Source of the DNA: Shinella sp. SUS2
GTDB lineage: Bacteria > Pseudomonadota > Alphaproteobacteria > Rhizobiales > Rhizobiaceae
Assembly: GCF_001262505.1 (NCBI RefSeq)
Contig: NZ_KQ410723.1
Span: 62,001 to 126,000, forward strand
Direction: 5' to 3'
DNA: 64,000 nucleotides
Position 1 is the stretch's first letter; each line of letters begins with the position of its first letter. The notes below the pieces were generated by a model. The model made no database searches. It was not told the DNA's origin and saw only the letters and a program-made list of their open reading frames with translations. A program made the position numbers and the translations under genes. Below, piece after piece: positions 1 to 7,560 of the stretch.

Positions 1-267
1 GCAGGCGGTGGTTCGATCGTCGCCAATTGCGGCTATGGCCGCGGCTTCTCCGTGCTGGAAGTGCTGGAACAGGTGAAAACCGTTTCCGGCAGGGACTTTC
101 CGGTGCGCTTCGCCCCCCGCCGGCCGGGCGATGCGGTGCTGATCGTCGCCAACCCCTCCGTCGCGATGCGGGAATTGGGCTGGACGCCGGAGCATGACAA
201 TCTCGGCTTCATCGTGCGCACAGCGCTCGACTGGGAAGAGCACCTCGGCAAGCGCAACCAGATCTGA
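1..267 (+). CDS. galE: UDP-glucose 4-epimerase GalE, C-terminal part (5' truncated by window edge)
   Basis: The open frame enters from base 1 and encodes the last 88 residues of an extended-SDR sugar-nucleotide epimerase. Recognisable C-terminal landmarks are NCGYGRGFSVLEV near the edge, then RRPGDAVLIVANPS and a tail with LGWTPEHDNL. These are the substrate-binding segments of the GalE/ExoB group, which interconverts UDP-glucose and UDP-galactose in the cytoplasm for exopolysaccharide and LPS synthesis. The Rossmann and catalytic YxxxK parts lie outside the window, so function rests on the C-terminal signature. The gene converges on the chorismate mutase gene with only 3 nt between stops. 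Confidence 0.85.
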   Translation, partial: AGGGSIVANCGYGRGFSVLEVLEQVKTVSGRDFPVRFAPRRPGDAVLIVANPSVAMRELGWTPEHDNLGFIVRTALDWEEHLGKRNQI

Positions 268-270
268 CGG

Positions 271-570
271 CTATTTTTCGCCGAGCAGCGCCTTTTCGTG
301 GGCGATGGCGCGGTCGATAAGCCGCGCCCAGATCTCTTCGTAGAAGGCACCGTCGAGGCCAAGGACCTCGGCATTACGGTGCGCGTTGTCGCGCACTTCC
401 CGGACGCGCTCCGGCACGTCGGCAGGGATGTCGAGCCCGGCCTTGATCTCGGCCGCCCGGCCGATGAAGCTCCAGCGCTCGGCAAAGAGCGCCATCAGCG
501 CCCGGTCGACCCGATCGATGTTTTCCCGGATGTCCGCCATCGTCGTGCAGTCTGCGGCCGTCTTCGCCAT
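271..570 (-). CDS. Chorismate mutase family protein (AroQ type)
   Basis: A 99-residue all-helical protein with the AroQ pattern: DIRENIDRVDRALMALFAERW followed by a helix containing IGRAAEIKAG and VPERVREVRDNA, ending in a helix with YEEIWARLIDRAIAHE. The family converts chorismate to prephenate (Phe/Tyr branch); some members are PchB-like isochorismate-pyruvate lyases. The ATG at 570 is chosen because GGGAGA sits 6-11 nt upstream and similarity begins there. An in-frame extension to 654 runs into a structured leader and lacks a ribosome site. It stands alone, separated from the cyd operon by a hairpin-rich spacer. Confidence 0.85.
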   Translation of the reverse strand: MAKTAADCTTMADIRENIDRVDRALMALFAERWSFIGRAAEIKAGLDIPADVPERVREVRDNAHRNAEVLGLDGAFYEEIWARLIDRAIAHEKALLGEK

Positions 571-628
571 TGCGGTCTCCCTTGTCGGGACCCCGATAGC
601 AGAGGAATGTTTGGGGGGGAAGCCGGCA

Positions 629-716
629 GCGTCTCCTGAGACGCAAGGCCACATGCAGGCCCGGGGGTTAAGCGGAAGGAGGGTGCGGTCCTGTCTTCCA
701 CTTGCGGGCCTGCATG
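629..716. repeat. Paired inverted repeats in the chorismate mutase leader / cyd operon 3' region
   Basis: The 571-823 spacer has no convincing gene. It holds a 12-bp perfect inverted repeat, CATGCAGGCCCG at 652-663 and CGGGCCTGCATG at 705-716, with 41 nt between the arms. It also holds a tight hairpin, GCGTCTC-CT-GAGACGC, at 629-644. On the minus strand both lie after the cyd operon stop and before the chorismate mutase start, so they could be a transcription end for cyd, a leader structure for the mutase, or both. No clean T-tract follows the large stem. Confidence 0.4.
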
Positions 717-823
717 CTGGCCGAGGCGGAACCTAGGCAAGCAAGCTGGCGCGAGGCTGGACGCTTTTACGTAACGTGAGCCGTTGTTTTTCCTCGGCCA
801 TGCGGGGCGTTTTCGAGAGCCGG

Positions 824-937
824 CTACGTGCCGATGGCAAGTTTGATGGCAAAGCCAAGGATCGTCACCGCCAGCACGCCGCCCGCCCAGAGGCCGACGA
901 ACCAGAGCAGTTTACGGCCGGTCGAACCCTCCGTCAT
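824..937 (-). CDS. DUF2474 family small membrane subunit of cytochrome bd oxidase (CydX/CbdX-like)
   Basis: A 37-residue protein: a short polar N-terminus (MTEGSTGRKL), then a single hydrophobic helix of about 22 residues (WFVGLWAGGVLAVTILGFAI). The ATG overlaps the cydB stop by one base (TGATG at 935-939), so it is translationally coupled. DUF2474 proteins sit at this position in cydAB operons of the CioAB kind and are thought to play the CydX/CbdX role, stabilising the haem-bearing subunit in the membrane. The assignment rests on size, topology and position. Confidence 0.8.
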   Translation of the reverse strand: MTEGSTGRKLLWFVGLWAGGVLAVTILGFAIKLAIGT

Positions 938-1941
938 CAGTGGTAACCCTCCTCGGGATCGACCTTGCCGCGGAAGACCCAATAGGCATAGGCGGTGTAG
1001 CCAAGGATCATGGGAATGAGCACCAGCGCGCCGACCAGCAGGAAGGCAAGGCTCTCCTCCGGTGCGGCGGCCTGCCAGATCGTCAGTGAGGTCGGCACGA
1101 TGTAGGGATAAAAGCTGATGCCGATACCGGCGAAGCCGAGAACAAAAAGGCCGAGCGCGGCAATGAAGGGCCGCGAATCGTGCTCCGTCCTGAGGCCCTG
1201 GACCAGCAAAGCAAAGCAACCGAGCACGAGCAGCGGCACCAGCAGGCTGAAGAGAAGCGTCGGCCAGTGGAACCAGCGGTCGAAGTAGAGCGGCTCCAGG
1301 AAAGGCGTCCACAGGCTGAAGACCCCCATGGCCAAGAGCGTGCCGATACCGGCCTTCAGGGCGTAGCCGCGGGCACGCTCGGCAAGCGGACCACTCGTCT
1401 TCATCACCAGCCAAGTGGCGCCGAGCAACGCGTAGCCGACGAGGAGCGCAAACCCCGTGGCAACGGAGAAAGGCGTCAGCCAGTCCCACCAGCCGCCGAC
1501 ATAGGCACGGTTTTCCACCGGAATGCCCTGTACCAGGGCGCCGAGCGCCACCCCTTGCGTGAAGGCGGCAACCATGGAGCCGCCGGAAAAGGCGATATCC
1601 CAGAGGAATTCGCCGCGCTGGGTGCGCCAGCGATATTCGAAAGCGACGCCGCGGAAGATGAGGCCGAGCACCATGAGGAGCAGCGGCATGTAGAGCGCCG
1701 GCAGGATGGTGGCATAGGCAAGCGGGAAGACGGCCATCAGTCCGCCACCGCCCAGCACCAGCCAGGTCTCGTTGCCGTCCCAGACGGGCGCGACGGAATT
1801 CATCATCACGTCGCGATCGTGTTTCTCCTTGAAGAAGGGAAAGAGGATGCCGACGCCGAGATCGAAGCCGTCGAGGATGACATAGGCGAGCACCGCGAAG
1901 GCGATGATGGCTGCCCAGATGAAGGGAAGATCAATGGCCAT
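937..1941 (-). CDS. cydB: Cytochrome d ubiquinol oxidase subunit II
   Basis: A 334-residue polytopic inner-membrane protein opening with MAIDLPFIWAAIIAFAVLAY and VILDGFDLGVG, the usual CydB N-terminus, and with the family's several transmembrane helices. It is the structural partner of CydA in the quinol oxidase that reduces O2 to water at high affinity without proton pumping. The ATG at 1941 lies inside the last codons of cydA (11-nt overlap) with GGGAG just upstream. A longer in-frame start at 2016 would run deep into cydA and is not used. It is followed by the overlapping DUF2474 subunit. Confidence 0.93.
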   Translation of the reverse strand: MAIDLPFIWAAIIAFAVLAYVILDGFDLGVGILFPFFKEKHDRDVMMNSVAPVWDGNETWLVLGGGGLMAVFPLAYATILPALYMPLLLMVLGLIFRGVAFEYRWRTQRGEFLWDIAFSGGSMVAAFTQGVALGALVQGIPVENRAYVGGWWDWLTPFSVATGFALLVGYALLGATWLVMKTSGPLAERARGYALKAGIGTLLAMGVFSLWTPFLEPLYFDRWFHWPTLLFSLLVPLLVLGCFALLVQGLRTEHDSRPFIAALGLFVLGFAGIGISFYPYIVPTSLTIWQAAAPEESLAFLLVGALVLIPMILGYTAYAYWVFRGKVDPEEGYH

Positions 1942-3349
1942 GGTGATGGCTCCCGGACTTGGTGGCGACGGCGGCGGCGGGCGTGATACCGGCCGAACGG
2001 AGAGGACCTTCCGCAAGATCCGGCATGGGGTCGCGCGGCAGGCGGCCCATCAGGCGCAGGATGTAGAAGGTGCCGGCGCCGAAGACGAGGAAATAGACCA
2101 CAATGAACGCGATCAACGAAGTGGCGACGGCCGGCGCATCGATGGGCGCGACGGAATTGGCGGTGAGGAGATGGCCGTAGACGGTATAGGGCTGGCGGCC
2201 GACCTCCGTCGTTACCCAGCCGGCCAGAACGGCGAGGAAGCCGGCGGGGCCCATCAGGACGGCGGCGCGGTGCAGCCAGCGGTTCTCGCCGAGCGTCCCG
2301 CGCCACCGACACCACAACGACCACAGCCCTATACCCAGCATGGCAAAGCCGATGGCGACCATGATGCGGAAGGACCAGAAGACGATAGCGACCGGCGGCT
2401 GCAGCTCCTTCGGTATCGTATCGAGCCCGGCAAGCGGTGCATTGAGGTCATGCTTCAGGATGAGGCTCGACAGTTTCGGGATCTCGATGGCGTAATCGAC
2501 GCGCTGTTCGGCCGAATTCGGAATGCCGAACAGAATGAGCGGCGCACCGTCGGGATGGCTCTGGTAGTGCCCCTCCATCGCCATGACCTTGGCCGGCTGA
2601 TGCTCCAGCGTGTTGAGGCCATGCATGTCGCCCGCGAAGATCTGGATCGGTGCGACGATGGCCGCCATCCACATCGCCATGGAGAACATCTTCCTCGCAC
2701 GCTTCGGCGCATCGCCGCGCAGGAGATGGTACGCGCCGACACCACCGACCACGAAGGCCGTGGTGAGATAGGCAGCCAGCACCATGTGCACGAGGCGATA
2801 GGGGAAGGACGGGTTGAAGATCACGGCCCACCAGTCAATCGGCACGAACTGGCCGACATCGTTGATGGAAAAGCCAGCCGGCGTCTGCATCCAGGAATTG
2901 GCGGCAAGGATCCAGGTGGCCGAGATCAGCGTGCCGACGGCGACCATGAGCGTGGCGAAGAAGTGCAGTTTCGGGCCGACGCGGTTGAGGCCGAACAGCA
3001 TGACGCCGAGGAAGCCAGCCTCCAGGAAGAAGGCGGTCAGCACCTCATAGCCCATCAGCGGGCCGATGACCGGCCCCGCCTTGTCGGAAAAGACACTCCA
3101 GTTCGTGCCGAACTGGTAGGACATGACGATGCCGGAGACGACGCCCATGCCGAAGGCGAGCGCGAAGATCGTCTTCCAGAAATTGAAGAGCGCGAAATAG
3201 ACCTCGTCCCTCGTCCAGAGCCACAGCCCTTCCAGCACGGCGAGATAGCTCGCCAGACCGATCGAAAAGGCGGGGAAGATGATGTGGAACGACACCGTAA
3301 AGGCAAACTGGAATCGGGCGAGCAGTGTTGCGTCCAACGATTCGAACAT
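1931..3349 (-). CDS. cydA: Cytochrome ubiquinol oxidase subunit I (cyanide-insensitive bd type)
   Basis: A 472-residue haem subunit. Visible landmarks are FTVSFHIIFPAF with the haem b595 ligand His22, the WMQTPAG region, the quinol-loop signature QPAKVMAMEGHY (conserved Lys and Glu) and GRQPYTVYG, where the usual GRQPW carries Tyr. Length and the compact region between quinol loop and GRQP indicate a short Q-loop, CioA-like. The His-rich tail SGSHHHGH overlaps cydB. The ATG at 3349 has GGACG upstream. On the minus strand TTGACC (3435-3430) followed 17 nt later by ACATTC is a weak sigma70 candidate. No FNR box was found upstream. Confidence 0.93.
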   Translation of the reverse strand: MFESLDATLLARFQFAFTVSFHIIFPAFSIGLASYLAVLEGLWLWTRDEVYFALFNFWKTIFALAFGMGVVSGIVMSYQFGTNWSVFSDKAGPVIGPLMGYEVLTAFFLEAGFLGVMLFGLNRVGPKLHFFATLMVAVGTLISATWILAANSWMQTPAGFSINDVGQFVPIDWWAVIFNPSFPYRLVHMVLAAYLTTAFVVGGVGAYHLLRGDAPKRARKMFSMAMWMAAIVAPIQIFAGDMHGLNTLEHQPAKVMAMEGHYQSHPDGAPLILFGIPNSAEQRVDYAIEIPKLSSLILKHDLNAPLAGLDTIPKELQPPVAIVFWSFRIMVAIGFAMLGIGLWSLWCRWRGTLGENRWLHRAAVLMGPAGFLAVLAGWVTTEVGRQPYTVYGHLLTANSVAPIDAPAVATSLIAFIVVYFLVFGAGTFYILRLMGRLPRDPMPDLAEGPLRSAGITPAAAVATKSGSHHHGH

Positions 3350-3520
3350 TGGCCACGTCCTTTCGTAAGGCTGGCGCGGGCCTCGACAGGCCGCGGTCGC
3401 AGAAAAGAATGTGGTCCAAAACAGGCAAAGGTCAATTCTGCCCCTCCGCCCACGTTGCCGCACCGCGACAATCGCCCGCGTGCGGCATTTCGGCCGGCGC
3501 TGCCTTGGCCAAAAACGAAC

Positions 3521-3547
3521 AAAGCTCCCGGGGGCGGAACCGGGAGC
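3521..3547 (-). terminator. Rho-independent terminator of the 3577-3837 gene
   Basis: Inverted repeat GCTCCCGG (3524-3531) / CCGGGAGC (3540-3547) with an 8-nt loop. Read on the minus strand it is followed by TTTG and lies 29 nt past the stop codon. It separates the small exported-protein gene from the cyd promoter region. Confidence 0.65.
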
Positions 3548-3576
3548 CTTGGCGGCGGTTGGGAGAACTCTCTTCG

Positions 3577-3837
3577 CTAGTTGGCGACCGCTGTACGGTC
3601 GAGGCCAGGATAGTAGTCGCCGTTGGCGGGACCGACCCGGCGGGTTGTGGTTTCCGTCCGGGGATAGACGTAGCCGTTTGCCATGCGGGCCTGGCGCTTG
3701 GCTTCGATCATCCGGTCTTGCTTGGCGCTGGGCCAGGTGCCTTCGTAGTAGCTGCCGCCGGCAAGGGCGGCCGAGCCGCCGAACAGCGAGGCTGCGAGCA
3801 ACGAGACGGCGAAGGTTGTGGTGAGAGACTTGCTCAT
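3577..3837 (-). CDS. Small exported protein with C-terminal GDYYxGLDR motif (paralogue 1)
   Basis: An 86-residue protein with a clear Sec signal peptide (MSKSLTTTFAVSLLAASLFG, ending in AALA-GG near residue 27). The short mature chain is Tyr/Arg-rich. Near the C-terminus it has VGPANGDYYPGLDR, shared with the next gene upstream (VGPAKGDYYKGLDR). Signal peptides are also alike (MxKxLxTTF). The pair therefore arose by duplication. No known domain or cysteine is visible, and function is unknown; a periplasmic or surface role is inferred only from the signal peptide. The gene has its own terminator. Confidence 0.75.
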   Translation of the reverse strand: MSKSLTTTFAVSLLAASLFGGSAALAGGSYYEGTWPSAKQDRMIEAKRQARMANGYVYPRTETTTRRVGPANGDYYPGLDRTAVAN

Positions 3838-3892
3838 CGTTTCATTCCTTGATCAGTCTTGGGAGGTGGTCTGGTTGTCACACGATCGGCGT

Positions 3893-4147
3893 TCAGCGGT
3901 CGTCCCGGTCAAGGCCCTTGTAGTAGTCGCCCTTGGCCGGGCCGACGGCTACCTCGATCGACGCGGACGCTGCATCGCCGTTGCCGACGCTCTGCGTGGT
4001 GACGGGGTCGATGGTCTGGCTCTGCGCCTGGTCGCGGTCGACGCTACGATAGTAATCGCCGTCACCGCCTGCGAGCGCTGCGGTGCTGCCGTAAACGGAT
4101 GCGGCGAGGAGGGCGGTTACAAAGGTCGTGCTCAAGGTTTTGGTCAT
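3893..4147 (-). CDS. Small exported protein with two YY(x)xxDR motifs (paralogue 2)
   Basis: An 84-residue protein with signal peptide MTKTLSTTFVTALLAASVYG and probable cleavage after AALA. Mature N-terminus GGDGDYYRSVDRDQ and C-terminus VGPAKGDYYKGLDRDDR give it two copies of the DYYxxxDR motif, against one C-terminal copy in its neighbour. The ATG at 4147 is chosen because the signal peptide starts there and GGAAAGGAA lies upstream. An in-frame extension to 4297 is arginine/proline-rich and unlike a real protein. Function unknown. It lies 55 nt upstream of paralogue 1 in the same direction, so cotranscription is plausible. Confidence 0.72.
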   Translation of the reverse strand: MTKTLSTTFVTALLAASVYGSTAALAGGDGDYYRSVDRDQAQSQTIDPVTTQSVGNGDAASASIEVAVGPAKGDYYKGLDRDDR

Positions 4148-4674
4148 TGTCTTGTTCCTTTCCATATAGGCATCGTGAAACTGCGGGTCAGTTTCACCGT
4201 GGCTGCGCAGATCGCCTGCCATCGGTGGCGACGGGGACGATCCGGCGGATTGCCGCAGGGCGCGCCCGGGTGGCGCTCGCCGGGTTCTTTCCTTCAATAG
4301 GGTTCGGCATCGTCATGTCCTTCCGTCTTCCAGAAGCAGCTCCGCCGCCTCCGTGAAATAAAGATGGTCCCTCAATTTGCGGGATGGAAGGGTCTTAAAT
4401 TGGAAACAGCCGTCAACGTTTTTTGAACAATCAAAACGGCAGCGGCGACGCACAACCAAATAGGTAAAAAACGACAAAACCGTCCAATCGGACGGTTTTG
4501 TATCGAAAAATTCTTACGGCCTAAACATTTGATTGATATGGAAAATAATCGCGCACCTCCTCCTGGAAGGGCGTAGGCACACGCGAAGGCTGCGGCAGAA
4601 AAAGACTGCATTCACAATTGCGGCATGGAAAACCGCTGCGCTGATTTCAAGAGTTTCACGAATGTGTGAGGAGT
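4148..4674. other. Long intergenic spacer, partly AT-rich, no supported gene
   Basis: No convincing coding sequence was found in this stretch between the small exported-protein genes and the M20 operon terminator. Short frames here lack ribosome sites and family-like composition. Base composition drops clearly between about 4370 and 4620. It should contain the promoter of the 3893-4147 gene (minus strand) and holds the perfect palindrome listed separately. An unannotated small RNA is possible. Confidence 0.5.
4474..4501. promoter_or_regulatory. Perfect 12-bp inverted repeat (operator or terminator-like hairpin)
   Basis: ACAAAACCGTCC (4474-4485), loop AATC, GGACGGTTTTGT (4490-4501). The core CCGTCCAATCGGACGG resembles operator palindromes of TetR-type repressors. 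The flanking A and T runs would equally give a bidirectional intrinsic terminator. No gene starts within 300 bp on the plus strand, so its target is not obvious. Confidence 0.45.
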
Positions 4675-4709
4675 AAAAAACCGCGCCGAAATCGCTTCCA
4701 GCGCGGTTT
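4675..4709 (-). terminator. Rho-independent terminator of the transporter/M20 operon
   Basis: On the minus strand AAACCGCGC (4709-4701) pairs with GCGCGGTTT (4686-4678) across a 14-nt loop, and the T run continues to 4675 (TTTTTT in all). It lies about 70 nt beyond the stop of the M20 amidohydrolase and closes the minus-strand arm of the catabolic cluster. Confidence 0.8.
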
Positions 4710-4780
4710 GAACTGTGTCGAGATTGTGTCGGACAGCCGGACCTTGCGGCCTCGTCACAAGCCGAAGCCGTCGATCGGAC

Positions 4781-5950
4781 CTAGCCGGCGCGCAGATAAT
4801 GTTCGACCAGTTCCGTCCAGAAGGCCGCGCCGACCGGCAGGAGGTCGTCGTTGAAATTGTAGCCGGGGTGATGCAGCGACTTGTCGTTTTCGCCCCCCTT
4901 GCCGCCAAGGAAGAAATAGGTACCCGGTCGTTCCTTCAACATATAGGCAAAGTCTTCGCTGCCCATGAAGGGGCGGGCGAGATCGATGACCTTGTCGGCA
5001 CCGGCAAAGCGAATAGCGAGGTCGCGCACGAGATCTGTCTCGGCCTTGTGGTTGACCGTCGCATCGTAGAAGCGCTGGTAGTTCACCATGGCGCTCATGC
5101 CATAGCTCTCGGCCTGACGTCCGGCGATCAGGTGGATGCGGCGTTCCAGCTCGTCGCGCACATCAGGATCGAAGGAGCGGATGCCCACGACGATCTCGGC
5201 CCGGCTCGGGATGATGTTGCTCGCAGAGCCCGCATGGAACGAGCCGACCGTCACGACCGTCGGGTCGAGCGGATGGATGTTGCGCGAGACGATGGTCTGC
5301 AACGCCATGACGATCGACGCGCCGCAGACGATCGGGTCGAGCGTCTCCTGCGGCTCCGCGCCGTGGCCGCCGACACCGTTCACCGTGATGCGCGCCTCAT
5401 CGACCGCCGCCATGATCGGGCCTTCGCGCAGCGCGAACTGGCCGAAAGGCAGACCCGGCTCGTTGTGCAGGGCAAAGACGGCATCGCAGGGAAACCTGTC
5501 GAACAGCCCCTCCTCCACCATGATCTTCGCACCGCCGAAATTCTCCTCCGCCGGCTGGAAGATCAGATGCACGGTGCCATCGAAATTGCGCCGCTCGGCA
5601 ACCGCCTTGGCCGCCCCGAGCAGCATGGCCGTGTGCCCGTCATGGCCGCAGGCGTGCATTTTCCCCGGCGTCTTGCTGGCATAGGGAAGACCGGTTTCCT
5701 CGAAGATCGGCAGTGCATCGATATCGGCGCGGATGCCGATCGACTTTCGGCCGGTGCCGTTCACCAGCGTTGCGACCAGGCCGGTTTTCGCAAGACCGCG
5801 CGTAACCTTGTAGCCGTAGCCTTCGAGGCGGCGTGCGATGACATCGGAGGTGCGGACCTCTTCCAGGCCCAGTTCCGGATGTTCGTGCAGGTCGCGGCGG
5901 ATCGCCACCATTTCCGGCATGGAATTCTTGAGGGTCGTATGGATCGTCAT
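4781..5950 (-). CDS. M20 family metallo-amidohydrolase (hippurate hydrolase-like)
   Basis: A 389-residue M20D-type amidohydrolase: N-terminal RRDLHEHPELGLEE, metal-binding HACGHDGHTAML, IFQPAEEN with the catalytic/metal Glu, HNEPGLP, a dimerisation-domain GGHGAEPQ and a C-terminal MGSEDFAYM. Relatives cleave N-acyl or related amide bonds of amino acids (hippurate, N-acetyl amino acids, auxin conjugates) in the cytoplasm. It is the last gene of the ABC transporter operon, 1 nt after the permease stop, so its substrate probably enters through that transporter. ATG 5950 is preferred over GTG 5962, which overlaps the permease. Exact substrate unknown. Confidence 0.88.
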   Translation of the reverse strand: MTIHTTLKNSMPEMVAIRRDLHEHPELGLEEVRTSDVIARRLEGYGYKVTRGLAKTGLVATLVNGTGRKSIGIRADIDALPIFEETGLPYASKTPGKMHACGHDGHTAMLLGAAKAVAERRNFDGTVHLIFQPAEENFGGAKIMVEEGLFDRFPCDAVFALHNEPGLPFGQFALREGPIMAAVDEARITVNGVGGHGAEPQETLDPIVCGASIVMALQTIVSRNIHPLDPTVVTVGSFHAGSASNIIPSRAEIVVGIRSFDPDVRDELERRIHLIAGRQAESYGMSAMVNYQRFYDATVNHKAETDLVRDLAIRFAGADKVIDLARPFMGSEDFAYMLKERPGTYFFLGGKGGENDKSLHHPGYNFNDDLLPVGAAFWTELVEHYLRAG

Positions 5951-5951
5951 G

Positions 5952-6770
5952 TCAGGCACCACGCGAAGGGATTTTGCTTTCGAAGTAGCGGAAGGCCATC
6001 ACCAGGATGGCGGTGAGGCAGAGATAGATGAGCGCCAGCAGCAAGAGCGGCTCATAGGTGAGATAGGTCGCCTGCCGCACCTTGGAGATGACGGCATAGG
6101 CGTCGATCACGGTGATCGTCGCGACGAGCGGCGTCGATTTCAGCTGCAAAACGGTTTCACCGTTCAGCGTCGGCAGCGCCCGGTAGACGGCGCGGGGCAG
6201 CCAGATGCGGCGGAACAGGGTGAAGCGGCTCATGCCAAAGGCGCGCGCAGCCTCGAGTTCGCCCGGCGGTACGCCAGCGAAGGCACCGCGCATCACCTCG
6301 CCCTCATAGGCAGCGAAGGAGAGGGTCAGCGCAGCGACGCCATAGGGCCAGGACTCGCGCAGATAGGGCCAGAGGAAGGAGTTGCGGATTTCCGGAAACT
6401 GCGGAAACAACGAGCCGAGGCCGTAATAGAGCAGCCAGAGCTGCAGCAGCAGCGGCGTGCCGCGGATGATGGTGCAAAAGCCCTTTGCCAGCATTTTCAG
6501 CGGCCATGGTCCCGTCACCTGCACAAGGCCGATCGGCACGGCGAGGAGGAAGCCGAGGATCGAGGTCGAGAACAGCATCAGCAACGTGACGCCGACGCCA
6601 TAGGCGAGCGCCCTGGAATAGTTCGGCACCCATTCCCAGCGCATGAACCAGACGATGCAGAAAACGAAGATTGCGGCGATCGCCATCAACACGATGCGAT
6701 GGGGCTTGAAGAAGCTCTGCTTGCTCGGCAGCGCAGTGAGAGCCATGGCGGAGACGGTCTCGTCGGCCAT
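5952..6770 (-). CDS. Polar amino acid ABC transporter permease (HisM/OccM-like)
   Basis: A 272-residue inner-membrane permease of the His/Glu/Arg/opine group. It has an N-terminal cytoplasmic segment, about five helices and the EAA loop EVMRGAFAGVPPGELEAARA with FGMSRFTLFRRIWLPRA, which docks on the ATPase. The ATG at 6770 overlaps the stop of the preceding permease by one base (TGATG), showing translational coupling. It forms a heteromeric channel with the 6770-7498 product for import of a basic or polar amino acid. Substrate specificity cannot be read from the permease itself. Confidence 0.9.
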   Translation of the reverse strand: MADETVSAMALTALPSKQSFFKPHRIVLMAIAAIFVFCIVWFMRWEWVPNYSRALAYGVGVTLLMLFSTSILGFLLAVPIGLVQVTGPWPLKMLAKGFCTIIRGTPLLLQLWLLYYGLGSLFPQFPEIRNSFLWPYLRESWPYGVAALTLSFAAYEGEVMRGAFAGVPPGELEAARAFGMSRFTLFRRIWLPRAVYRALPTLNGETVLQLKSTPLVATITVIDAYAVISKVRQATYLTYEPLLLLALIYLCLTAILVMAFRYFESKIPSRGA

Positions 6771-7498
6771 CACGCAGCCCTCACCATGCCGCGCCGATAG
6801 TGGCGCTCGATAAGGCCGATCAGCACGTTCGAGACCAGCGTGATGATGAGGTACAGCACACCGGCAGCGCAGAAGAAGAGCAGGTAGGACTTGGTGCTTC
6901 CCGCCGCCTGGCGCGTCACCAGCGTCAGCTCGGAGAAGCCGACGACGGCGAGCAAGGCGGTGTCCTTGGTGGCGATGAGCCAGAGGTTGGAGAGACCCGG
7001 AATGGCATGCGGCAGCATCGCCGGCAGCGTGATGCGGCGCATGATCTGCACCGGCGGCATGCCATAGGCACGCGCCGCCTCGATCTGTCCTGCCGGCACC
7101 GCCTTGATCGCGCCGCGGATGACCTCGGTGGAATAGGCACCCTGCACGACACCAATGACGAAAATGCCCGCCGCAAGGCCGCTGATATCCACCTGCCCCC
7201 AACCCAGAGCGGCGGAGATCTGGCTCAGCACGTCCGTACCGGCATAATAGAGGATAAGGATCAGCACGAGCTCGGGCACGGCGCGCACGAGCGTCGTGTA
7301 GACCTCGAGCAGATCCTTGGTAACCGGCCCGCCATAGAGTTTACCCATGGCGCCGCCCGTGCCGAGGACGAGGCCGAGCCCGTAGCCGCCGATAGCGATC
7401 TGGATGGAATTCCAGAGCCCCGCCAACATCACGCCGCCCCAGCCGGGCGGTTCGAGAGCGAGCAGGCTCCAGTTGATCAGCGATCCGGCATCGGCCAT
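6770..7498 (-). CDS. Polar amino acid ABC transporter permease (HisQ/OccQ-like)
   Basis: A 242-residue permease with the EAA loop STEVIRGAIKAVPAGQIEAA and YGMPPVQIMRRITLPAM, plus several hydrophobic helices. The start at 7498 (MADAGSLINW) has GGGACG upstream. The in-frame extension to 7552 runs into a hairpin and encodes an Arg-rich stretch, so it is rejected. It lies downstream of the binding-protein gene across a GC-rich hairpin and is coupled to the second permease. The gene order binding protein, Q, M is typical of HisJQMP/Occ/Noc transporters. Confidence 0.9.
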   Translation of the reverse strand: MADAGSLINWSLLALEPPGWGGVMLAGLWNSIQIAIGGYGLGLVLGTGGAMGKLYGGPVTKDLLEVYTTLVRAVPELVLILILYYAGTDVLSQISAALGWGQVDISGLAAGIFVIGVVQGAYSTEVIRGAIKAVPAGQIEAARAYGMPPVQIMRRITLPAMLPHAIPGLSNLWLIATKDTALLAVVGFSELTLVTRQAAGSTKSYLLFFCAAGVLYLIITLVSNVLIGLIERHYRRGMVRAA

Positions 7499-7517
7499 GA
7501 GACTACGTCCCTTCGAG

Positions 7518-7545
7518 AAAAACGCCGGCGGCTCGCGCCGCCGGC
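7518..7545 (-). terminator. Intra-operon attenuator hairpin between binding protein and permease genes
   Basis: GCCGGCGGC (7524-7532) and GCCGCCGGC (7537-7545) form a 9-bp stem with loop TCGC. On the minus strand the stem is followed by GTTTTTC. It lies 16 nt after the binding-protein stop. Such partial terminators, or 3'-end protecting hairpins, give high binding-protein output relative to the membrane subunits. Confidence 0.7.
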
Positions 7546-7560
7546 TCAGCAAGAGGACGA

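Noticed and set aside
3350..3520. FNR/FixK box for the cyd operon
   Set aside because: No TTGAT-N4-ATCAA-like site found on either strand; only a TTGACC -35 candidate.
1904..3580. A 558-codon plus-strand frame opposite cydA/cydB
   Set aside because: Antisense shadow; low-complexity Asp/His/Arg/Gly sequence with no family match, while the minus strand encodes clear CydA and CydB.
4612..4908. A 98-codon minus-strand frame after the M20 gene
   Set aside because: Crosses the operon terminator and overlaps the end of the M20 gene; no ribosome site.
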